64,000 bases of DNA from Pseudomonas sp. NC02 (GTDB taxonomy: Bacteria; Pseudomonadota; Gammaproteobacteria; Pseudomonadales; Pseudomonadaceae), in NCBI RefSeq assembly GCF_002874965.1, contig NZ_CP025624.1, positions 5,022,001-5,086,000 on the forward strand, written 5' to 3'. The translations under genes and the position numbers were made by a program. The notes beneath the pieces are model-generated. The model was not told the DNA's origin, made no database searches, and worked only from the letters and a program-made list of their open reading frames with translations. This document shows, piece by piece, positions 8,002-16,857 of this stretch (positions are counted from its first letter, which is position 1; every line of letters begins with the position of its first letter).

Positions 8002-8555
8002 GCGGGTTGCCCGTCGAGGCAGCCCAGCAAGCGCTCGACCGTGTGTTCCAGTTGGCCGGAATTGTCGAGCAGGAACACGTCTGCAGCAGCGCTCAATCCC
8101 TCGGCGAATCGCGCATTGCGCGCCAGGCGCAGATCAATATCCGCCAGGGATTCGCGACCCCGCGCCAGCAAGCGCTGGCGCAACACCCCTTGGTCTACCG
8201 TCAGCAGCACCACCAGCAGGTTCGGGTAACGCAGCCGGGTTTGCGCCAGGTGGCCGCGGGAGCCGTTGACCAGCACATCGTGCCCCGCCGCCAGCCACTC
8301 ATCGATTTCCCGCGGGATGCCATAGGACAACCCGTTGGCGTGCCAGCTGAGGGCAAATGCGCCCTCGGCCTCCATTGCGGCAAACTGCGCCGGGCTCACA
8401 CCCTGCGCCGCTTCGCCCACCGCTTCCGCCGAGCGGGTGATGACCCGCCGCACAATGCGGCAGCCACGCTCGGCCAGACGCGGTCGTGCGGCATCCAGCA
8501 GGCTGTCCTTGCCCGAACCCGATGGTCCGATGAGATAGATCAACCTGCCTGCCAT
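7992..8555 (-). CDS. phnN: Ribose 1,5-bisphosphate phosphokinase
   Basis: A P-loop kinase of 187 residues, related to guanylate kinase. It starts [20 protein letters not shown] with Walker A GPSGSGKD. It phosphorylates ribose 1,5-bisphosphate to PRPP and so returns the sugar moiety to metabolism. The frame is open 9 codons further upstream (8582), but ATG 8555 overlaps the phnM stop as TGATG, the coupling used throughout this operon, and fits the family start. It sits between phnM and phnP. Confidence 0.92.
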   Translation of the reverse strand: MAGRLIYLIGPSGSGKDSLLDAARPRLAERGCRIVRRVITRSAEAVGEAAQGVSPAQFAAMEAEGAFALSWHANGLSYGIPREIDEWLAAGHDVLVNGSRGHLAQTRLRYPNLLVVLLTVDQGVLRQRLLARGRESLADIDLRLARNARFAEGLSAAADVFLLDNSGQLEHTVERLLGCLDGQPACA

Positions 8556-9700
8556 CAAAACACCCTCTTCGCTTGTCGCCACACTTGTTGGACCACGGGC
8601 AGTCCGTCGCGGCTCCTGGCTTGCACCAGGTCGGCCCGCAGACCCGTGGCGATTTCGCCGCGATCACTCAGGCCCGCCGCGTGTGCGGGCGCCAGGCTGA
8701 TCATCCTGACCGCCCGAGAAAGGTCGCCGCCGTCCTGTTGATTGGCCAGCACGAACGCCGCCTGCAACAGGCTGGCCGGGTAGTAGTCACTGGAAAGTAT
8801 ATCCAGCAATCCTTCGGCGGCCAGGCCGGCGGCGGCCACATTACCCGAGTGGGACCCGCCACGCACCACGTTCGGCGCGCCCATCAGAACTTTCATGTTC
8901 AGTTGCCGGCAGCCACGGGCGGCTTCCAGGGTGGTGGGGAATTCGGCGATGGTCATGCCGTAGCGCGCCGACTCCTCGACGTGAGCCAGGGTCGCATCGT
9001 CATGGCTGGCCACCGACAGGCCGCGTTCCAGGCAATGCTCGACGATCGCGGCGCGGTAGCGGTCGCTGTACTCCCTGGAGTTGGCCATTTGCAGCTTGAT
9101 GAACGCGTCCATGGTCTCGTCGTTCAGGTGGTACTTGCCCATGTAGTACTCACGGTACTTGGATTCAAGCACGAACTGGCGCTGGCCCGGCGAGTGGTCC
9201 ATCACTGACACCAACTGCACCAACGGATTTTCCACCAGGTCGCGGAACACGCTCAGGGTGTCGGGGTGGCACAGCTCGCAGCGCAGGTGCAGGTGGTGTT
9301 CGGCGCGGGTCAGGCCGGCGCTTTCTGCTGCCGCGATGGCGTTGAGCATCGCCGGCAGTTTCTGCATGCGGTTGCCCTTGGGATTCACATCGCCGATGGA
9401 CACCGCGTCGAACACCGTGGTGATGCCGGCCGCGATGATCTGCGCATCATGGCTGAGCACCGCCGAGGTCGACGGCCAGTCCACGCCGGGGCGCGGGGTC
9501 ATGTGTTTTTCCAGGTTGTCGGTGTGCAGTTCCACCAGGCCCGGCAACAGGAAATCCCCGTCAAGGTCCTGGGCCTGGGGCAGTTGGCTGCGGCCTTCGG
9601 CGATGTCGACGATCAGCCCGTCACGCAGCACGACGCTGCCAAGGAACATGCGATCAGCCGTCACCAGCCGGGCATTACTGAGGATCTGTTCAGCGGGCAT
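8555..9700 (-). CDS. phnM: Alpha-D-ribose 1-methylphosphonate 5-triphosphate diphosphatase
   Basis: An amidohydrolase-superfamily enzyme of 381 residues. Metal-site residues lie in [15 protein letters not shown] (about 48-62), with [11 protein letters not shown] and SHDDAT further on, both characteristic of PhnM. It removes pyrophosphate from ribose-1-phosphonate 5-triphosphate before PhnJ acts. ATG 9700 ([13 protein letters not shown]) has an AGAGGA ribosome site 9 bases upstream and is preferred over ATG 9721. This start overlaps the end of phnL by 11 bp. Confidence 0.92.
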   Translation of the reverse strand: MPAEQILSNARLVTADRMFLGSVVLRDGLIVDIAEGRSQLPQAQDLDGDFLLPGLVELHTDNLEKHMTPRPGVDWPSTSAVLSHDAQIIAAGITTVFDAVSIGDVNPKGNRMQKLPAMLNAIAAAESAGLTRAEHHLHLRCELCHPDTLSVFRDLVENPLVQLVSVMDHSPGQRQFVLESKYREYYMGKYHLNDETMDAFIKLQMANSREYSDRYRAAIVEHCLERGLSVASHDDATLAHVEESARYGMTIAEFPTTLEAARGCRQLNMKVLMGAPNVVRGGSHSGNVAAAGLAAEGLLDILSSDYYPASLLQAAFVLANQQDGGDLSRAVRMISLAPAHAAGLSDRGEIATGLRADLVQARSRDGLPVVQQVWRQAKRVF

Positions 9701-10412
9701 GGGCGTATTCCTCTTGGGCAACAGGCGCTGGGGTCATGTCGAAATGGCGGTCGGCGACCGCTTCACGGGCGGCGCGGTCGTGGAAGATGCCGATCAAGGC
9801 CGCGCCGGCAGCCTTGGCTTCGTTCATCAGTTCCAGCACCACCTGGCGGTTGCTGTCGTCGAGGGACGCGGTGGGTTCGTCCAGCAGCATCACCGGCCAA
9901 TCCACCATGAAACCGCGGGCGATGTTGACCCGCTGTTGCTCGCCGCCGGAGAACGTACCGGGCGCCAACTGCCACAGGCGTTGCGGGATATTCAGGCGGG
10001 TCAGCAGATGCTCGGCGCGCGACTGTGCATTGGCCTTCGACCAGCCACGGGCCAGGGCGGGCTCCATCACCACATCCAGGCAGGCCACCCGCGGGATCAC
10101 CCGCAGAAACTGGCTGACGTAGCCCAGGGTCTGCTGGCGCACCTGCAACACCTCCCGCGGCTCGGCACCAACCAGCTCCAGCCATTCGCCGAGGTGCTGT
10201 ACTCGGATGCTGCCGCCCGCCGGCAGATAGTTACCGTACAGGGTGCGCAGCAACGTGCTTTTACCGGCGCCGGACTGGCCATGCAGCACCAGGCACTCAC
10301 CGCCTTTCACACTGAACTCCACCCCGCGCAGCACATTCAGCACCACGCCGTTCTGCTGGTGCAAGGTGAAGGTTTTCGAGAGGTCACGGACCTCGATCAA
10401 GGCGTTCATCAT
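9690..10412 (-). CDS. phnL: C-P lyase system ABC-type ATPase PhnL
   Basis: An ATP-binding cassette protein of 240 residues without membrane segments: Walker [12 protein letters not shown], signature [14 protein letters not shown], Walker [13 protein letters not shown]. In the family PhnL is needed with PhnG, H and I for forming alpha-D-ribose 1-methylphosphonate 5-triphosphate, and it can bind the core complex; it is not a transporter subunit. Its start ATG 10412 overlaps the phnK stop by 4 bp. A second ATG follows directly at 10409. Confidence 0.92.
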   Translation of the reverse strand: MMNALIEVRDLSKTFTLHQQNGVVLNVLRGVEFSVKGGECLVLHGQSGAGKSTLLRTLYGNYLPAGGSIRVQHLGEWLELVGAEPREVLQVRQQTLGYVSQFLRVIPRVACLDVVMEPALARGWSKANAQSRAEHLLTRLNIPQRLWQLAPGTFSGGEQQRVNIARGFMVDWPVMLLDEPTASLDDSNRQVVLELMNEAKAAGAALIGIFHDRAAREAVADRHFDMTPAPVAQEEYAHAR

Positions 10413-11182
10413 GGTTGCAATACCGAAGACACCAGCAGTTGAGAGTAAGGGTGCTGTGGATCGTCGAGGATCTGGTCCGTCAGCCCGGTTTCCACCACGC
10501 GCGAGCGGCGCATCACCATCAGGCGGTCGGCCAGCAGGCGCGCCACGGCGAGGTCGTGGGTGACGATCACCACCGCCAGATCCAGCTCGCGAACGAGGCC
10601 GCGCAACAGGTCGAGCAAGCGCGCCTGTACCGACACGTCCAGGCCGCCGGTGGGCTCGTCCATAAATACAAGGCGCGGGCTGGAGACCAGGTTGCGGGCG
10701 ATTTGCAGGCGCTGCTGCATGCCGCCGGAAAAGGTCCGGGGCAAGTCGTCGATGCGCTGCGGGTCGATTTCTACCTGGCCCAGCCAGTCGAGGCCGGCGC
10801 CACGCAGTTGCTCATAGTTGCGCACGCCCTGGGCCATCAGGCGCTCGCCGATATTGGCGCCGGCAGACACGCCCATGCGCAAACCGTCCCGAGGGTTTTG
10901 CTCGACAAAGCCCCATTCGGTGCGCAGCAAGGTGCGACGTTCGGCTTCGCTGGCGCTGTACAGATCCAGCCATTCACCGTCCTTGCCGCGATAGCCGATG
11001 TGGCCGGCCTGCGGTGGCAGACGCCCGCTGAGCAGCGAGAGCAAGGTGGACTTGCCTGAGCCCGACTCACCAACAATCCCCAACACTTCACCGGGGTACA
11101 AATCGAAGCTGACGTCCTGGCAGCCCTTCTCTTCCCCGTACAACAACGACAGGTCACGCACTTGCAAAAGAGGCTGGCTCAC
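10409..11182 (-). CDS. phnK: C-P lyase system ABC-type ATPase PhnK
   Basis: An ATP-binding cassette protein of 257 residues: Walker [12 protein letters not shown], signature [14 protein letters not shown], Walker [13 protein letters not shown]. Family knowledge places PhnK on the PhnGHIJ core complex, docking at PhnJ. The start is GTG 11182 ([15 protein letters not shown]): it has an AAGGAG ribosome site 8 bases upstream and forms a GTGA 4-bp overlap with the phnJ stop. The 16 extra upstream codons of the open frame lie inside phnJ and look unused. Confidence 0.92.
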   Translation of the reverse strand: MSQPLLQVRDLSLLYGEEKGCQDVSFDLYPGEVLGIVGESGSGKSTLLSLLSGRLPPQAGHIGYRGKDGEWLDLYSASEAERRTLLRTEWGFVEQNPRDGLRMGVSAGANIGERLMAQGVRNYEQLRGAGLDWLGQVEIDPQRIDDLPRTFSGGMQQRLQIARNLVSSPRLVFMDEPTGGLDVSVQARLLDLLRGLVRELDLAVVIVTHDLAVARLLADRLMVMRRSRVVETGLTDQILDDPQHPYSQLLVSSVLQP

Positions 11183-12045
11183 TGGTTGTTCTCCTTGACC
11201 CGTTGGGCGCAGTACCAGGTGTCGGAACACACAAAACTCTGGGTACCGGCGTCGTCGAGAATCAGCTCATCGAGGAACGATTCATGGCTGCCGCAGATCG
11301 CGCAGGTGTGTTCCCACTTCTGCACTTCGAACGGATGGTCTTCAAAGTCGAGGCTGGTGACCTGGGTGTACGGCGGCACCGCGTACAGGCGCTTTTCGCG
11401 ACCGGCACCGAACAGCATCAGCGCCGGGCTCATGTCGAGTTTCGGGTTGTCGAATTTCGGGATTGGCGAGGGGTCCATCACGTAGCGCTCATCCACCATC
11501 ACCGGGTAGGCGTAGCTGGTGGCGATATGGCCGAAGGTGGCGATGTCCTCGTAGAGCTTTACGTGCATTACCCCGTAGTCATTCAGGGCGTGCATGGTGC
11601 GGGTCTCGGTTTCCGACGGTTCGATAAAACGCAGCGGCTCCGGGATCGGCACCTGGTAGACCATGATCTGGTCGGCCTGCAACGGGGTTTCCGGGATGCG
11701 GTGGCGGGTCTGGATCACCGTGGCGTCCGGGGTGCTTTCGGTGGTGGCGACGCCCGCCGTACGGGCGAAAAAGCGGCGGATCGACACGGCGTTGGTGGTG
11801 TCGTCGGCGCCCTGGTCGATCACCTTGAGCACGTCGTCAGCCCCCAGGATCGCGGCGGTCAGTTGCATGCCGCCGGTGCCCCAACCGTAAGGCAGCGGCA
11901 TCTCGCGGCCACCGAACGGCACCTGGTAACCGGGGATCGCCACGGCCTTGAGCAAGGCGCGGCGGATCATGCGTTTGGTCTGCTCGTCGAGGTAGGCGAA
12001 GTTGTACGCCGGGTCACGCGCAGGCGCTTGAGTCAGGTCATTCAT
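11179..12045 (-). CDS. phnJ: Alpha-D-ribose 1-methylphosphonate 5-phosphate C-P lyase (radical SAM)
   Basis: The 288-residue catalytic subunit that breaks the carbon-phosphorus bond. Near the C-terminus four cysteines follow the PhnJ pattern Cx2Cx21Cx5C (starting CAIC, ending FVCSDTWYC). In the family three bind the 4Fe-4S cluster and one serves as the thiyl radical. The N-terminal part has YNFAYLDEQTKRMIRRALLK, highly conserved in PhnJ. It overlaps phnI by 8 bp and phnK by 4 bp and forms the core complex with PhnG, H and I. All key cysteines are present, so the operon should be active. Confidence 0.96.
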   Translation of the reverse strand: MNDLTQAPARDPAYNFAYLDEQTKRMIRRALLKAVAIPGYQVPFGGREMPLPYGWGTGGMQLTAAILGADDVLKVIDQGADDTTNAVSIRRFFARTAGVATTESTPDATVIQTRHRIPETPLQADQIMVYQVPIPEPLRFIEPSETETRTMHALNDYGVMHVKLYEDIATFGHIATSYAYPVMVDERYVMDPSPIPKFDNPKLDMSPALMLFGAGREKRLYAVPPYTQVTSLDFEDHPFEVQKWEHTCAICGSHESFLDELILDDAGTQSFVCSDTWYCAQRVKENNQ

Positions 12046-13114
12046 GGCGGGTGCCCTCGGCCGGTTGGCGCAGTTTGCGGATCAGTTCCAGCTCGGACTG
12101 GAAGTCCACGTAGTGAGGCAATTTGAGGTGGGAAACGAAGCCCGCCGCCTCGACGTTGTCGCAGTGGGACAGCACGAATTCTTCCTGCTGGGCCGGCGAG
12201 ACGATCTCTTCGTTGAACTCATTGGCCCGCAGCGAGCGGTCCACCAGGGCCATGCCCATCGCCTTGCGTTCGGCATGCCCGAATGCCAGGCCGTAGCCCC
12301 GGGTGAACTGCGCCAGCTCGGTGGCCGAGCCGACGAATTGGTTGACCATCTCGCACTCGGTGACTTCGATGCTGCCCAGGCAAATCGGGAAACCCAGCTC
12401 TTCCGGGTCGATCCACACCTCCACATCGCCGATGCGAATCTCGCCGGCGAACGGGTGGTTGCGGCCGTAACCACGTTGGGTCGAGTAACCCAGTGCCAGC
12501 AGGAAACCTTCGTCGCCACGGGCCAGGGCTTGCAGGCGCTGGGCGCGGTTGGCCGGGTATTCCAGCGGGTCGCGGGTGATGTCGGCGACGCTGCCGGTGT
12601 CGTCGGATTCGTTCTTGATCAGCCCTTCCTTGGCCAGCAAGCCGAGAACCCGAGGGCATGGTTCAAGGGCAGCATCCGGCGTGGTTTGCGGGCCCGGGTA
12701 TTCACCTTCGGCCAGCAGTGCGAAGTCCAGCAGGCGGTGGGTGTAGTCGAAGGTCGGGCCCAGCAGTTGCCCGCCCGGCACGTCCTTGAAGGTGGCCGAC
12801 AAACGCCGGCTCAGGGACATCTGCGCGGTGTCGATCGGCAGGCTCGGGCTGAAGCGCGGCAACGTGGTGCGGTAGGCCCGCAGCAGGAAGATCGCTTCCA
12901 CCAGATCCCCCGCCGCTTGCTTGATCGCCAGTGCAGCCAACTCCGTGTCGTACAGCGAGCCTTCGCTCATCACTCGCGCGACCGCCAGCGGCAGTTGCTC
13001 GCGGATCTGCTCCACGCTCAGTTCCGCAATGGAAGTATCGCCCCGGCGTTTTTTCGCCAGCAGGCGGTGGGCATTGTCGATGGCCTGTTCGCCACCCTTG
13101 ACGGCTACGTACAT
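12038..13114 (-). CDS. phnI: C-P lyase core complex subunit PhnI (ATP nucleosidase component)
   Basis: A 358-residue protein starting MYVAVKGGEQAIDNAHRLL, typical of PhnI. In the pathway PhnI displaces adenine from ATP by the phosphonate, making ribose 1-phosphonate 5-triphosphate, with PhnG, H and L. The conserved LPHYVDFQSELELIRKLR stretch is at the C-terminal end. The length is as expected for the family. Its ATG overlaps the phnH stop (TGATG), and its end overlaps phnJ by 8 bp, pointing to coupled translation for complex stoichiometry. Confidence 0.95.
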   Translation of the reverse strand: MYVAVKGGEQAIDNAHRLLAKKRRGDTSIAELSVEQIREQLPLAVARVMSEGSLYDTELAALAIKQAAGDLVEAIFLLRAYRTTLPRFSPSLPIDTAQMSLSRRLSATFKDVPGGQLLGPTFDYTHRLLDFALLAEGEYPGPQTTPDAALEPCPRVLGLLAKEGLIKNESDDTGSVADITRDPLEYPANRAQRLQALARGDEGFLLALGYSTQRGYGRNHPFAGEIRIGDVEVWIDPEELGFPICLGSIEVTECEMVNQFVGSATELAQFTRGYGLAFGHAERKAMGMALVDRSLRANEFNEEIVSPAQQEEFVLSHCDNVEAAGFVSHLKLPHYVDFQSELELIRKLRQPAEGTRHE

Positions 13115-13704
13115 CAGGCATGCTCCTGTGCAATTCGGGTGCTGCGTGGCAGGCCGATCAGGTGATGGCCGGCGGCGAACAACACGTCCAGGCCACGGGG
13201 AAACGTCTCGCGGCGTTGACGTTCCAGCCAGAATGCTTGAGGCACCGGCAGGTTGACCTGACGCTGGGTCTTGATCCCCGGACCGCGCCAGTTCAAGGCG
13301 CGACCGGCTTCCAGGTCGGTCAACTGGACCAGCAAGGTGCAGGACTGATCCGGGTAGCGGTCATTGCCGTGGTCGAAGCCGCTGAGGTCGAGCAAGTCCT
13401 GTTCACCGAGCAAGGCGAACGCGGCCTCTTCCCGGTTGGCGGTCAGCGGGCAGCCGCAGTGGAAGGCCAGGTTGGCGCGGATCAGCGGCGTGTCGAAGCA
13501 CGGCGCCAGCCAGAGCGGCGTGTCCATATCCAGCAGCGCCAGGCACAGCGCATAGGTAGCCGGCGCCAGGCCTTCAAGGCTGGGGGCCGCGGGCAAGGAC
13601 TGGATCAGGCCGGGCTCGGCGAGGGCCTTGAGGGCCCCGCGAAAACCGCGCTGGGCGTCCAGCACCGGGTCTACAAAGGCCGGTTGCAAGCGTTGGGCAT
13701 TCAT
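13114..13704 (-). CDS. phnH: C-P lyase core complex subunit PhnH
   Basis: A 196-residue subunit; the family folds like a PLP-enzyme domain but lacks the cofactor lysine. It starts MNAQRLQPAFVDPVLDAQRGFRG, with the conserved FRGALKALAEPG segment at about residues 22-33. It is a structural part of the PhnGHIJ core. It overlaps phnG by one base and phnI by one base in TGATG form. The size and position between phnG and phnI are standard. Confidence 0.94.
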   Translation of the reverse strand: MNAQRLQPAFVDPVLDAQRGFRGALKALAEPGLIQSLPAAPSLEGLAPATYALCLALLDMDTPLWLAPCFDTPLIRANLAFHCGCPLTANREEAAFALLGEQDLLDLSGFDHGNDRYPDQSCTLLVQLTDLEAGRALNWRGPGIKTQRQVNLPVPQAFWLERQRRETFPRGLDVLFAAGHHLIGLPRSTRIAQEHA

Positions 13705-14153
13705 CAGTTTTCTCCTCGAACCAGGGTGAAGAACTCGACCTTGGTGGCGGCGGTGTCGGCCTCTTTTTGCGCCCGGCGCTCGGCCTGGGCGTTGGCCAGT
13801 GCGCCGATCAGGTCGCTGAGCCAGGGGCTCGGGTGCGCGCCCTGCAAATGCGCATCCGCCAGGGCCGCCAGTTCGGCGTGGACCTTGTCGCGCCCGGCCA
13901 AATAGCTGTAGCCGGTACGCCCGTCAGCCAGGCGCACCACGCAGCGGGTCACGCTCATTTCGCCGAGGTTGAACGGCGCGCCATTGCCGCCCATGCGGCC
14001 ACGCACCAGGGTCATGCCGATTTCCGGGGCGCGGATCAGTTGGTAATCCACGTCGCGCAGGGCGTCTTCATGGGGCAGCAATTCACTGCGAAAGGCGCGG
14101 GCGAGCACGCCGATCCAGTGTTGACGCGGGGACAGGTTCATCGGGGTCTCCAT
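13704..14153 (-). CDS. phnG: C-P lyase core complex subunit PhnG
   Basis: A small core subunit of 149 residues from ATG 14153, or 145 from ATG 14141. The first start overlaps the phnF stop as TGATG. The second (MNLSPRQHWIGVLARA) has a GGAG ribosome site 7 bases upstream and fits other PhnG starts, so it may be the true one. The conserved EIGMTLVRGRMGGNGAPFNL motif sits mid-protein. It stabilises the PhnGHI assembly that couples phosphonate to ribose triphosphate. It is first in the run of C-P lyase enzyme genes, directly after the regulator phnF. Confidence 0.93.
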   Translation of the reverse strand: METPMNLSPRQHWIGVLARAFRSELLPHEDALRDVDYQLIRAPEIGMTLVRGRMGGNGAPFNLGEMSVTRCVVRLADGRTGYSYLAGRDKVHAELAALADAHLQGAHPSPWLSDLIGALANAQAERRAQKEADTAATKVEFFTLVRGEN

Positions 14154-14857
14154 CAGGTCACCACTTGGTACTGGAAGCGATCCGAACGGCTGGTGGACTG
14201 CGCCAGCTCCACCGGGCGGCCGTCGCGATCGCGGGAAAGGGTGAATACGGTGAGCGCCGGCAAGTGCCGGGGCATCATCAGCAGTGCGGCTTCGTCGCGG
14301 TTGGGCAAACGCGCGCCGATCAGGCTTTGGGTACGGGTCAACGGCATGTCGCGCTCACGCAGGTAGTGGCGCAGCGAGCCGCCGTTGTAGTCCGCCAGCA
14401 GCGGCGCATGGCTGGCGCAGTAACGGTGGCGGATCAGGCTGACCGGCTGGTGGTCGAGCTTGCGCAGGGTTTGCAACTCGATCATCGGCGCCATCTCGGC
14501 GATGCCCAGTTGCTGGGCCTCTTCGCGGCTGGCAAAGCAGTAGCGGCGCTTGAGCAGCATCGCTTCCACGCCCACGCCTTGGGCCGACAAGGACTGGCTG
14601 TAGGAGGTCTCGGCGCCCATCGGGTAAATCAGCGGGCGGTCCAGCACCTGGGTGCCTTTGCCTTGGCGGCGCAACAGGCTGCCTTCGAACACCAGCTCGT
14701 CGATGGCGCGGCGCAGGGTGTGGCGGTTGACGCCGAAGCGTTCAGCCAGTTGCACCTCGCCCGGCAGGAATTCACCGGCCTGGTAGCTGCTCAGTTCGCG
14801 GCGCAGGATGTCAGCGAGTTCGCGGTACACCGGCTCATCTTGTCTAGACAACTGCAT
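14153..14857 (-). CDS. phnF: PhnF, GntR/HutC-family regulator of the phn operon
   Basis: A 234-residue regulator. The N-terminal GntR winged helix (about 10-75) has EVQLAERFGVNRHTLRRAID, followed by a UTRA ligand-binding domain (ETSYSQSLSAQG to the C-terminus). The frame is open far upstream, but ATG 14857 (MQLSRQDEPVYRELADILRR) gives the normal family length; the upstream part lies over phnE in another frame. PhnF proteins repress phosphonate genes in other bacteria. A perfect palindrome, TTGTCTAGACAA, lies in the first codons (14840-14851) and could be its own operator. It is placed between the transport genes phnCDE and the lyase genes phnG-P, so it could tune the second half separately. 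Confidence 0.93.
   Translation of the reverse strand: MQLSRQDEPVYRELADILRRELSSYQAGEFLPGEVQLAERFGVNRHTLRRAIDELVFEGSLLRRQGKGTQVLDRPLIYPMGAETSYSQSLSAQGVGVEAMLLKRRYCFASREEAQQLGIAEMAPMIELQTLRKLDHQPVSLIRHRYCASHAPLLADYNGGSLRHYLRERDMPLTRTQSLIGARLPNRDEAALLMMPRHLPALTVFTLSRDRDGRPVELAQSTSRSDRFQYQVVT
14840..14851. promoter_or_regulatory. Palindrome TTGTCTAGACAA, candidate PhnF operator
   Basis: A perfect 12-bp palindrome inside codons 3-6 of phnF. GntR/HutC regulators bind short palindromes with TGT...ACA half-sites, and the known mycobacterial PhnF site (TGGTATAGACCA, from memory) has similar architecture with a TAGAC core. Its position suggests roadblock-type autoregulation. The assignment is an inference. 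Confidence 0.5.
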
Positions 14858-14892
14858 GCTTAAAAAAAGCGCCCTGGGGCACCCCTCCGACG

Positions 14893-15675
14893 TCAGATGA
14901 ACTGCTTGCGCAGGCGTTGGGACAGCACGTCGATACAGCTCACCACCACGATGATCACCAGCAGCACCGCGCAGGTCTGCACGAACTGGAACGCGCGGAT
15001 GTTCTCCCAGAGGATCACGCCGATCCCGCCGGCACCGACCATCCCCACCACCGTCGCCGAACGCACGTTGGCCTCGAAGCGGTAGAGCGCGTAGGACACC
15101 CACAGCGGCATCACTTGCGGGATCACGCCGTAGATCACTTCCTGCAAGGCACTGGCACCGGTGGCTCGCACACCTTCAACGGGGCCCGGGTCGATGGCTT
15201 CGACGGCTTCGGCAAACAGCTTGGCGAGGACCCCGGTGGTGCTGATCCACAAGGCCAGGACACCGGCAAAAGGACCGAGGCCGACGGCGACCACGAACAA
15301 CATCGCGAACACCATTTCGTTGATCGAACGGAAGGCATCCATCACCCGGCGCAGCGGCTGGTGAATCCACCATGGGGTGATGTTGTCGGCGCACAGGATG
15401 CCCAGGGGCACCGAGCAGACGATCGCCAGCACCGTGCCCCAGAGGGCGATTTGCACGGTGACGATCATCTCCTTGAGGTAGGAGCGCCATTCGTGGAAGT
15501 CCGGCGGGAAGAAGTCGGCGGCGAAGGTCGCCATGTTTCCGGAGTCGCGGTACAGCGCCAGCGGGTTCATCTCGGCGCCGTGCCAGGCCCAGGCCAGCAG
15601 GACCAGGAACAGGCCCCAGCCCAGGTATTGCGGCCAAGTCCTTTTGCCCACTGCTTCAGCATGCAAGGTAGTCAT
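14893..15675 (-). CDS. phnE: Phosphonate ABC transporter permease PhnE
   Basis: An inner-membrane permease of 260 residues with about six hydrophobic segments ([20 protein letters not shown] near the N-terminus). The cytoplasmic coupling loop [20 protein letters not shown] (about 163-182) fits the EAA motif that contacts the ATPase PhnC. It brings phosphonates delivered by PhnD across the membrane. One permease gene is present, not split into E1 and E2. It is 148 bp from phnD, with a REPIN in the gap, and 35 bp from phnF. Confidence 0.94.
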   Translation of the reverse strand: MTTLHAEAVGKRTWPQYLGWGLFLVLLAWAWHGAEMNPLALYRDSGNMATFAADFFPPDFHEWRSYLKEMIVTVQIALWGTVLAIVCSVPLGILCADNITPWWIHQPLRRVMDAFRSINEMVFAMLFVVAVGLGPFAGVLALWISTTGVLAKLFAEAVEAIDPGPVEGVRATGASALQEVIYGVIPQVMPLWVSYALYRFEANVRSATVVGMVGAGGIGVILWENIRAFQFVQTCAVLLVIIVVVSCIDVLSQRLRKQFI

Positions 15676-15710
15676 GGGTCACTCTCGGTGTAGGGTTGGA
15701 ACTGGGCTTA

Positions 15711-15802
15711 ATGTGGGAGCGGGCTTGCTCGCGAATGCGGTGACTCAGTCGCCGGATGCGTTGAATGACACACCGTATTCGCGAGCAAGCCCGCTCCCAC
15801 AT
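15711..15802. repeat. REPIN between phnD and phnE
   Basis: Two inverted copies of a REP sequence (core GAGCGGGCTTGCTCGCG at the left, its complement at the right) enclose about 45 bp with a partial inverted repeat. The doublet form is a REPIN. Its position inside the phn operon could form an mRNA hairpin that sets the level of phnD above phnE. Confidence 0.9.
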
Positions 15803-15823
15803 GAACCCGATTCCTACAGGGGG

Positions 15824-16825
15824 TTAGCCGTTGGCTGCGGTCTTCTTGTCCAGTTCGGTGATGCGCTCTTGCAGCTTGGCCAGGTCGGCGTCGATGTCGG
15901 CGAGCTTCCTGGCCTTGTCAGCCGCTTCCAGCTTGTCGTCGGCGCTGATGGTGGTGCGCTGCTTGAACAGTTCCAGTTGGCGGATCGGCAACAACTGGTC
16001 GTCGCTGGACTTGAGGAACTTGCCCAGTTGCATGTTCTTCAGCACGGCCTTCTCTTCGTCGGTGTCACCGTAGTTGGCGAAGAAGTCGCGGATCTTGGTC
16101 TTCTCGCTGTCGCTCAGGGCCTTGCTCCACACCATCGGGTCGGCCGGGATCAGCGGCGACTTCCAGATCACCTTGAGCATGGCGGCCTTGTCCGGCTGGG
16201 TGACTTCCAGGCGGTCCCAGCTTTCGGTGTTGAAGGTGGCGACGTCCAACTGCCCCTTGGCCACGCTCAATGCGTTGACTTCATGGCTGGAGTTGAGGGT
16301 GCGCTTGAAGGCGGTGGCGGCGTCGACGTGGTTCTTGGCGAACACGTAGTAGCCGGGTACCAGGTAGCCCGAAGTGGAGTTCGGGTCACCGTTGCCGAAG
16401 GTCAGCTTCTTGGCGTTCTTGAGCATGTCATCGACGTTGTTGATCGGGCTGTCCTTGCGCACGATCAGCACGCTCCAGTAACCGGCAGCCCCGTTGGCGG
16501 CGGCGGTCTGGGCGAAGATTTCGCCGTTGGAACGGTCCACCGCTTCCATCGCGGCCTTGTTGCCCAGCCAGGCCACGTCGACTTTGTTGAAGCGCATGCC
16601 CTGGATCAGGCCGGCGTAGTCGGAAGCGAAGGTGGCGTTGATGGTGAGGCCGGTCTTCTTGTGCATGTCATCCAGGAAGGGCTGCCAGATGCTCTTGAGG
16701 TTCTGCGAAGACTCGGTGGACATGATGCCGAAATTGATCGCCTTGTCGGCGGCCTGGGCAGTGCCCATGGCCACGCTGGCAAGCAGCACGGCAGACAGAA
16801 ACACATGACCGATACGGTTCAACAT
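15824..16825 (-). CDS. phnD: Phosphonate ABC transporter periplasmic binding protein PhnD
   Basis: A 333-residue secreted binding protein. The N-terminal signal peptide is about 26 residues, with hydrophobic core VFLSAVLLASVAMG ending in AQA. The mature part begins INFGIMSTESSQNLKSIWQP and has GDPNSTSGYLVPGYYVF, the anion-binding serine/threonine loop of PhnD proteins. The C-terminal helix region (about 290-333) is long and charged. ATG 16825 has an AGGA ribosome site. It delivers phosphonates to PhnE/PhnC. It lies 32 bp after phnC. Confidence 0.94.
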   Translation of the reverse strand: MLNRIGHVFLSAVLLASVAMGTAQAADKAINFGIMSTESSQNLKSIWQPFLDDMHKKTGLTINATFASDYAGLIQGMRFNKVDVAWLGNKAAMEAVDRSNGEIFAQTAAANGAAGYWSVLIVRKDSPINNVDDMLKNAKKLTFGNGDPNSTSGYLVPGYYVFAKNHVDAATAFKRTLNSSHEVNALSVAKGQLDVATFNTESWDRLEVTQPDKAAMLKVIWKSPLIPADPMVWSKALSDSEKTKIRDFFANYGDTDEEKAVLKNMQLGKFLKSSDDQLLPIRQLELFKQRTTISADDKLEAADKARKLADIDADLAKLQERITELDKKTAANG

Positions 16826-16857
16826 GGAGAGGATTCCTGTGGGTCGTTAGTAAGGTT

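Noticed and set aside
14858..15103. An N-terminal extension of phnF
   Set aside because: It lies over phnE in another frame and would add 82 Arg/Gly-rich residues absent from GntR regulators.
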